DNA of 19,802 nt from Planctomycetota bacterium (GTDB lineage: Bacteria > Planctomycetota > Phycisphaerae > FEN-1346), in assembly GCA_026386995.1 (NCBI GenBank), contig JAPLMO010000011.1, forward strand, positions 1-19,802. The letters run 5' to 3'. Positions 15,890 through 19,802 of this stretch are shown here, in pieces. The position numbers and the translations under genes were made by a program. Below the pieces are notes generated by a model. It saw only the letters and a program-made list of their open reading frames with translations, searched no databases and was not told the origin of the DNA. Positions within the stretch are counted from its first letter, which is position 1; each line of letters starts with the position of its first letter.

Positions 15890-15949
15890 ACTAAACGTGG
15901 ACAGTATTCTCACATTTCACTTGCTTTCGTCCCCTCCGAGCCGTATAGT
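15890..15949 (+). promoter_or_regulatory. Sigma70 promoter of leader 2 with conserved upstream block
   Basis: TTGCTT (15921-15926), 17 bp, TATAGT (15944-15949). Similarity to the third copy extends about 31 bp upstream of the -35 (from CTAAACGTGG), suggesting an activator site in addition to the core promoter. Confidence 0.8.
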
Positions 15950-15955
15950 AAGTGA

Positions 15956-16123
15956 AGCAGAGGCGGAGGCCGAGTGGCGATCTGAATCGGCTCCGTAAGA
16001 AACTCAAAGCAAGTTATCGGATGACTAGGTGCAGGGCAGCCCGGTCGTAGGGGGAGGCCCGGTCACGGGTAAGCCGACGTGGTTGAACACGCGAACGTGT
16101 CCGGCCATGTCGGCTTTTCTTTT
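15956..16123 (+). ncRNA. Structured leader RNA, copy 2 (upstream of phosphatase-like lipoprotein gene)
   Basis: About 168 nt. The 5' hairpin pairs GCGGA(g)GCCGA-type arms (15963-15973 with 15987-15996, one bulged base). AACT and AGTT can form a small stem next. AGTTATCGGATGACT folds as a 6-bp hairpin. The block GGGCAGCCC begins at 16034, exactly 16 nt after CGGATGACTAG begins (16018) and 37 nt before AAGCCGACG (16071), as in the other two copies. In the middle hairpin only the CCC/GGG part pairs; two adjacent positions are G opposite G. Confidence 0.7.
16071..16123 (+). terminator. Terminator-like hairpin closing leader 2
   Basis: 12-bp outer stem AAGCCGACGTGG / CCATGTCGGCTT (16071-16082 with 16105-16116), inner stem ACACG/CGTGT with loop CGAA, then TTTTCTTTT. 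It ends about 50 nt before the start codon. Confidence 0.8.
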
Positions 16124-16174
16124 GCCGGCCCTGGCTGGTCGCAAATGGATGAACGGTCTCTTTGAGGTCAGCCC

Positions 16175-17701
16175 ATGCTGAAGCCGCATAGCGTTCGACA
16201 TAAAAGGGGCTCCCTGTTCATACCCCTGCTCGGCCTGGCAGCGCTGGCGGGTTGCGCGGCGCCGATGCGATTCCCCGCGACGGCGGTGTCGGAGACCCAA
16301 ACTGCCGAAGGCACCGTGCGTGCCTACTCCGTCGATGCCAAGGGCGGGGCCGACTTCTTCACCACGCAGGGCGCCGATGGGCGCATCTTCCGCATCGCCT
16401 ACGACGCGTCGGGCGGCGGCAAGCCGGACACCGTCGTAGACCTCGACGAGATCCACGCGCCCGATTGCCGCCATGTCATCATCGTCCTCGACGGAATGCC
16501 GTATGGCGTCGTCGAGGCCTACCGGCAGAAGGGAGGCCTGCGCCTGTTCTACCCACCGAGCCGCATGGTTTCGACCTGCCCGGCCATGACGGACCTTGCC
16601 TTGACCGACGCGTTTGCCGCCGTCCGGTGCTATGCCTCGGAGTCGATCCACTTCGACCACCGGGCCAACCGGCTCGTGGGCGGCTACGCTGATTACCTGA
16701 GCATGAAGAACGAACGGTGGGCCGACTCCTGCGATTACCGCTCGCCCCCCATCCTGGACGGCGTTGCCTACGTGTTCCCCGAGCAGTGTTTCCACAAGGG
16801 GCTCGACAACATCCTGGAGCGGTTCCGCAAACGCGACCGGAGCGTCCTGGTCTTCTACCTCATCTCGACCGCCGGCCTGGCGACCAAGGAAGGCGAGGCC
16901 GGCATGATCAAGATCCTCGAGGGCATCGACCGCCTGAGCCAGCATCTCATGTACGAGACGCACGGCCTCATCAAGATCACGCTGTTCTCGGACCATGGGC
17001 ACACGATGACACGCGCCGTGCGGCTGGATCCCCGGCCCCTGCTGATCGCGAAGGGCTGGCACATTTCCGACCGCCTCGACGGGCCACGCGACGTGGTGCC
17101 GATCGAGTACGGCCTGATCACGGTGGCCTCGTTCGCGGCGAAGGACCGCGCGGGCCTCGCCGCCGACCTGGTTCAGTGCAAGGGCTACCGCCTCGCGTAC
17201 TACGAGGATGGCCCGGCGGTGGCTGTCCGCAGCCCCGACGGCCTGGCGTTCGTCGAGCGACACGGCCACCGCTATCGCTACCGCGCTACGCAGGGCGATC
17301 CCCTTCAACTGCTGCCGGTCTTCGAGAAACTGAAACGTGAGGGGAAACTCGACGCCGACGGGTTTGCGGACGACCGGCCCCTCTTTGAGGCCACGGCCAC
17401 CCACGTCTACCCGGATGCCTGCAACCGGCTGTGGCGGGCTTTCCACGGCCTCGTCGAGGATCCCCCGGACGTGATGGCCGACCTCGACTGGGGATTCTAC
17501 GCCGGTTCGGCATTGCAGGCAGCGCTCTACGGGGCGGTCACAAGCACGCACGGCGACCTGGAGCGGACGTCGAGCACGGGCGCCATCCTGTCGACGATCG
17601 GCCCGATGCCGCCCGCCCTCCGCCACCGCGACCTGACCAAGGCGATGCAGGAACTGACCGGGCGTCCCTGGCCGGAGCCCAGGCAAGGACGGGGCGAATG
17701 A
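16175..17701 (+). CDS. Alkaline-phosphatase-superfamily (type I phosphodiesterase-like) lipoprotein
   Basis: 508 residues; ATG 16175 follows GAGG by seven bases. The N-terminus is a lipoprotein signal with lipobox LAGC (Cys27), predicting membrane anchoring outside the cytoplasm. The core resembles metal-dependent phosphatases and phosphodiesterases: HVIIVLDGMPYGVVEAY carries the first metal-binding Asp (D106), STCPAMTDLALTDAF could hold the Thr/Ser nucleophile, and LFSDHGHTMTR near residue 273 is the D-H-G metal site. STHGDLERTSSTGAIL near 456 may supply the last His. The usual N-x-x-S-x-x-T-G context after the nucleophile is not conserved, so the substrate is unclear; envelope phospholipid, glycan phosphate or nucleotide are options. 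Monocistronic, preceded by leader copy 2. Confidence 0.8.
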   Translation: MLKPHSVRHKRGSLFIPLLGLAALAGCAAPMRFPATAVSETQTAEGTVRAYSVDAKGGADFFTTQGADGRIFRIAYDASGGGKPDTVVDLDEIHAPDCRHVIIVLDGMPYGVVEAYRQKGGLRLFYPPSRMVSTCPAMTDLALTDAFAAVRCYASESIHFDHRANRLVGGYADYLSMKNERWADSCDYRSPPILDGVAYVFPEQCFHKGLDNILERFRKRDRSVLVFYLISTAGLATKEGEAGMIKILEGIDRLSQHLMYETHGLIKITLFSDHGHTMTRAVRLDPRPLLIAKGWHISDRLDGPRDVVPIEYGLITVASFAAKDRAGLAADLVQCKGYRLAYYEDGPAVAVRSPDGLAFVERHGHRYRYRATQGDPLQLLPVFEKLKREGKLDADGFADDRPLFEATATHVYPDACNRLWRAFHGLVEDPPDVMADLDWGFYAGSALQAALYGAVTSTHGDLERTSSTGAILSTIGPMPPALRHRDLTKAMQELTGRPWPEPRQGRGE

Positions 17702-17772
17702 TCTATCGGTTGCCCGTATGCCAAGGATTCCCCAACGTCCGAAGCGCGCTTGAGAGTGGGGAGGGCCGCGAT

Positions 17773-17833
17773 ACCAAACGTGGGACATTATTTTCGCATT
17801 TCATTTGCTTTCGTCCCCTCCGAGCCGTATAGT
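17773..17833 (+). promoter_or_regulatory. Sigma70 promoter of leader 3 with conserved upstream block
   Basis: TTGCTT (17805-17810), 17 bp, TATAGT (17828-17833). The spacer is identical to that of copy 2, and similarity begins upstream at ACCAAACGTGG. Confidence 0.8.
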
Positions 17834-17839
17834 TAAGTA

Positions 17840-18006
17840 AAGCAGAGGCGGATGCCGAGTGGCGATCTGAATCGGCTCCGCAAGAAACTGAATAAGTTGT
17901 CGGATGACTAGAGAAAGGGCAGCCCGCCTGAAGCGGGAGGCCCGCTAGCGAGTAAGCCGACGCGGATGCGCACCACCGGGTGCGCAACCGCGTCGGCTTT
18001 TTTATT
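17840..18006 (+). ncRNA. Structured leader RNA, copy 3 (upstream of DUF2294 operon)
   Basis: About 167 nt. The 5' hairpin pairs 17848-17858 with 17872-17881 (one bulged T). AGTTGTCGGATGACT folds as in copy 2, with G-U in place of A-U. GGGCAGCCC begins at 17917. There CCCGC/GCGGG closes the loop CTGAA, and an outer GGGC/GCCC helix encloses a two-by-two AG/AG internal loop. The spacings of 16 and 37 nt match the other copies. Positions that are UG/CA in copy 1 are GC/GC here, a two-pair compensatory change. Confidence 0.7.
17954..18006 (+). terminator. Terminator-like hairpin closing leader 3
   Basis: Perfect 12-bp stem AAGCCGACGCGG / CCGCGTCGGCTT (17954-17965 with 17988-17999), inner stem TGCGCACC/GGTGCGCA, then a run of six T and ATT. 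It ends about 43 nt before the start codon. Confidence 0.85.
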
Positions 18007-18012
18007 GCCCGC

Positions 18013-18032
18013 GGTGCGGGGCGGCCGCAACC
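18013..18032 (+). promoter_or_regulatory. Second small hairpin after terminator 3
   Basis: GGT-GCGG, loop GGCGG, CCGC, bulged A, ACC. Counterpart of 14852-14877. Ends just before the GGAGGAG ribosome site of the DUF2294 gene. Confidence 0.5.
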
Positions 18033-18048
18033 AGTCAGGAGGAGTTCG

Positions 18049-18465
18049 ATGGATAAGGACACGCTCACGATGGCGCAGCAGGTCGCGCAGGCGGCCAGCG
18101 ATTTCCAGGAGCAGAGGACGGGCCACGCGCCCAGTGCGGTGACCGTGGTCCTGAGCGGGGACACGCTGGTGATCACGCTGCACGGGGCCCTGACGCCGGC
18201 CGAAGAAGCCCTGGCCATGAGCCCGGAAGGCGCCGCCCAGGTGCAGGAATTTCACCGGCAACTCTTTACGAGTTCCTCCGAATTGCTGCGGCAGGAGATC
18301 AGGAGAATCACCGGCGTGGAGGTGCGCGAAGCCGCCGCGGAAGTCGAGACGGCGACTGGGACCGTGGTGCACGCCTTTACGAGCGGCACCATGGTGCAGG
18401 TGTTCCAACTCGCCCAGGGCATCCTCGCGGGTACCTGGAACGGGAAAGACAGAGGTACAAAATGA
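18049..18465 (+). CDS. DUF2294 (MpsC-like) family protein, paralogue 2
   Basis: 138 residues from ATG 18049, behind a GGAGGAG site; the frame is open 69 nt further, but that would run into the terminator hairpin. The DUF2294 layout is clear: TMAQQVAQAASDFQEQRTGH, then APSAVTVVLSGDTLVITLHG, ALTPAEEAL, a helix with FHRQLFTSSSELLRQEIRRI, then TGVEVREAAAEVETATGTVV. It lacks the G-R-G-P signature and the family's usual closing V-F-T-L-D strand, ending instead in a longer helical tail (MVQVFQLAQGILAGTWNG). It is therefore more diverged than the paralogue at 14143. It overlaps the next gene by four bases (ATGA), so the two are probably co-translated. Confidence 0.8.
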   Translation: MDKDTLTMAQQVAQAASDFQEQRTGHAPSAVTVVLSGDTLVITLHGALTPAEEALAMSPEGAAQVQEFHRQLFTSSSELLRQEIRRITGVEVREAAAEVETATGTVVHAFTSGTMVQVFQLAQGILAGTWNGKDRGTK

Positions 18466-18683
18466 AGCCCCTGATGATTCTCGGTATTGTGCTCATCATT
18501 CTCGGCGCGATCGGCCTGGGGGTCCAAGGCATCACGTACACGACGCGCGAGAAGGTCGTCGACATCGGCGCCCTCCAGATCACCGCCGACACCCAGAAGA
18601 CCGTCCCAATTCCGCTCATCGCGGGCGGATTGGCCTTGGCCGGCGGCATCGCAGTGGTCGTGGTCGCGTCGAGGAAGCCGTAG
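18462..18683 (+). CDS. Small two-helix membrane protein, coupled to DUF2294
   Basis: 73 residues; the ATG overlaps the DUF2294 stop as ATGA. There are two predicted membrane helices, residues 3-24 (LMILGIVLIILGAIGLGVQG) and about 50-70 (PLIAGGLALAGGIAVVVVA). Between them lies a short exposed segment, ITYTTREKVVDIGALQITAD, ending TQKTVPI, and the protein ends in a basic tail (SRKP). I recognise the I-T-Y-T-T-R-E-K segment as a hallmark of a widespread family of tiny membrane proteins (related to or annotated near DUF3185) found in stress-type gene clusters. No enzymatic residues. It may anchor or partner the DUF2294 protein. Confidence 0.8.
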   Translation: MKPLMILGIVLIILGAIGLGVQGITYTTREKVVDIGALQITADTQKTVPIPLIAGGLALAGGIAVVVVASRKP

Positions 18684-18805
18684 CCGGGCGTCCCGACTCT
18701 GTATCCGAAAGGAGACAGGCCCTGAGTTGACAATACAACAGCGCCGCCACGCAACCGCTGGCGGGGAGTTTCTGAACAAGGTCCATTTTGTGAAAGGGAA
18801 AAAAG

Positions 18806-19207
18806 ATGAAGACTGCAATGGCAATTGTGATGACGCTGGCTTTGACGGCCGTCTTCGGCTGCATGAGCCCCAAAGGCGGGAGCATGTCCGAAGATGAAGG
18901 ATTCAAGATCTCCGTCCCGACCTTCACAACGGACATCAAACAGGGCGACCGCCAAACCATTGGCGTCACGCTGCAAAGGGACAAGTTCTTCAAGCAGAAC
19001 GTGAGGCTGCAGATCAGCGCGTCCAGCGGCATCAGCGTCACCCCGACCGACGTTCTGGTCAAAGCGAGCGACACGCCGGAGGTGCAACTCCAGATTGCAG
19101 CGCCCAAGGACGCCGCCATCGGTGAGTATCGCGTCCATGTCAAGGGGACGCCCGAAACCGGGCTGCCGGCCTCGATTGAAATCAAAGTGAAGGTTGTGGC
19201 TCCGTAG
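18806..19207 (+). CDS. Lipoprotein with Ig-like (NEW3-type) domain
   Basis: 133 residues from ATG 18806 with an AAAGGGA site upstream. The N-terminus is a lipoprotein signal: MKTAMAIVMTLALTAVFGC, with the lipid-accepting Cys at 19. The rest is a single beta-sandwich resembling the NEW3/NPCBM-associated domain: TIGVTLQRDKFFKQNVRLQI, SVTPTDVLVKASDTPEVQLQ, then AIGEYRVHVKGTPETG and IEIKVKVVAP. Such domains help proteins stick to envelope or sugars and carry no catalysis. It lies 122 bp downstream of the DUF2294-membrane protein pair on the same strand and may share its transcript, since I see no terminator between them. Confidence 0.8.
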   Translation: MKTAMAIVMTLALTAVFGCMSPKGGSMSEDEGFKISVPTFTTDIKQGDRQTIGVTLQRDKFFKQNVRLQISASSGISVTPTDVLVKASDTPEVQLQIAAPKDAAIGEYRVHVKGTPETGLPASIEIKVKVVAP

Positions 19208-19301
19208 TTTCCGGGCCGTGGGTCCGAAGTGCCGCGCGAGCGGGCGGCACGCGCCCATGGGCGCCTTGAGTCAAGGACAGACTGATGAAGGAGAACCGAC
19301 C

Positions 19302-19703
19302 ATGAAGGTCCTGAAAACGTTGATGTGGGTGTCCGGCGGTATCGTGGTGCTGGTGAGTGGGCTGGGCTGCGACATCTTCGTCCAGCGCTCCCGCCGCGAT
19401 ACGGTGTACGTGGAGCAGCCCCAGCCGCAGTACGTCATCGTCCGCGAGGCCCCGCCGGCGATCATCGTGGAGCGCCGGCCGCCCCCGCCCGGCCAGGGGC
19501 ACATCTGGATTGACGGCTACTGGGACTGGAACGGCCAGCGCTACGTCTGGCAACCCGGCCACTGGGCCGTCCCGCCGCGCGGGCGAGCCGTCTGGATCGC
19601 GCCCCGCTACGAGAGGCACGAGCAAGGCTACCGGTACATGCCGGGACAGTGGCGGGAAGAGCAACAGGAACGGCGAGAAGACGAGCGCCGCGACAGACGC
19701 TAA
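19302..19703 (+). CDS. WXXGXW-repeat lipoprotein-like protein
   Basis: 133 residues. ATG 19302 has AAGGAG upstream. The first 23 residues are a signal with a Cys (VVLVSGLGCD), a slightly atypical lipobox with Asp after the Cys. A Pro-rich linker follows (PQPQYVIVREAPPAIIVE, RRPPPPGQG). Then come aromatic repeats of the WXXGXW (YXWXPGXW) type: GYWDWNGQRYVWQPGHW, and later YRYMPGQW. The C-terminus is very charged (EEQQERREDERRDRR). Proteins with this repeat are common in envelope-stress or desiccation gene clusters, but their biochemical role is not known. It continues the plus-strand series of surface genes. Confidence 0.8.
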   Translation: MKVLKTLMWVSGGIVVLVSGLGCDIFVQRSRRDTVYVEQPQPQYVIVREAPPAIIVERRPPPPGQGHIWIDGYWDWNGQRYVWQPGHWAVPPRGRAVWIAPRYERHEQGYRYMPGQWREEQQERREDERRDRR

Positions 19704-19776
19704 GGCCGCTGGGCCGGAAGGACGCCGTGGGCCTCCGGAGGGAAGGCCTCCTGCGGAAATCAGTGGGAGGTGACAC

Positions 19777-19802
19777 ATGATCAGGACCATTCTCATCGTC
19801 TT
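19777..19802 (+). CDS. Start of an unidentified gene (partial)
   Basis: ATG 19777 behind GGGAGGTGA gives MIRTILIV before the window ends. The hydrophobic opening suggests a signal or a small membrane protein. Too short to identify. Confidence 0.5.

Noticed and set aside
16025..17788. Long minus-strand ORF of 587 residues
   Set aside because: It is the antisense shadow of the phosphatase-like lipoprotein gene, lacks a ribosome site, and runs through the leader-2 terminator. GC-rich third positions keep the opposite strand open.
14702..18006. Leaders as cyclic-di-GMP-I (GEMM) riboswitches
   Set aside because: GGGCAGCCC and the GGGTAAGCCG tail look superficially like GEMM ends, and GEMM often precedes PEP-CTERM genes. 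However, the diagnostic A-C-G-C-A-A-A-G-C-C segment and the GAAA tetraloop-receptor layout are absent in all three.
18726..18731. TTGACA as a promoter for the Ig-like lipoprotein
   Set aside because: A consensus -35, but no -10-like hexamer lies 16-18 bp downstream; the following sequence is GC-rich.
1..19802. tRNA, rRNA or CRISPR array
   Set aside because: No T-arm-like consensus, rRNA segment or regularly spaced direct repeats were seen; the only direct repeats are the leader modules, the paralogous genes and the RHS fragment.

Overview
High-GC bacterial DNA, most likely from a Planctomycetota-type genome or a related metagenomic lineage. The clues are a PEP-CTERM secreted protein, a dockerin-like calcium loop inside an RHS protein, a Tat-exported Gfo/Idh/MocA oxidoreductase beside secreted glycosidase-like proteins, and archaeal/eukaryal-type prolyl-tRNA synthetase. 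This assignment rests on gene content only.

Layout. (1) 1-3719, minus strand: a probable operon of two tandem secreted glycoside-hydrolase-like paralogues followed by the start of a Tat-exported oxidoreductase. (2) 3720-6168: accessory remnants, namely an HTH regulator, a small ORF with a strong Shine-Dalgarno, and a tyrosine-recombinase piece that stops before its catalytic domain. (3) 6169-11521: an RHS polymorphic-toxin block. A 5'-truncated RHS protein with an embedded dockerin-like segment, a HINT domain and a short toxin-like tip is followed by a one-base-overlapping putative immunity gene, a 152-bp orphan fragment of RHS core, and a 967-bp IS5-like element with a probable -1 frameshift. 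The block sits between two convergent genes that have both lost their 3' ends: a small exported-protein gene on the left and prolyl-tRNA synthetase on the right. (4) 11522-14523, minus and plus: proS, a CBM48-type glycogen-binding protein, a 590-bp gene-free stretch rich in inverted repeats, and a DUF2294 gene. (5) 14640-19802, plus strand: envelope genes, comprising a DUF3494 PEP-CTERM protein, a phosphatase-superfamily lipoprotein, a second DUF2294 gene coupled to a two-helix membrane protein, an Ig-like lipoprotein, a WXXGXW-repeat lipoprotein and the start of another gene.

The most interesting signal is in region 5. Three of its genes are each preceded by the same module: a sigma70 promoter (TTGCTT, exactly 17 bp, TATAAT or TATAGT), then a 145-170 nt structured leader, then an intrinsic-terminator-like hairpin 40-70 nt before the start codon. 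The three leaders share a core of fixed length (16 nt then 37 nt between three conserved blocks). Their helices are conserved while the sequence changes, including compensatory pairs. I could not match it to a riboswitch or small-RNA class that I know. It looks like an RNA-controlled envelope regulon, or alternatively a family of small RNAs.
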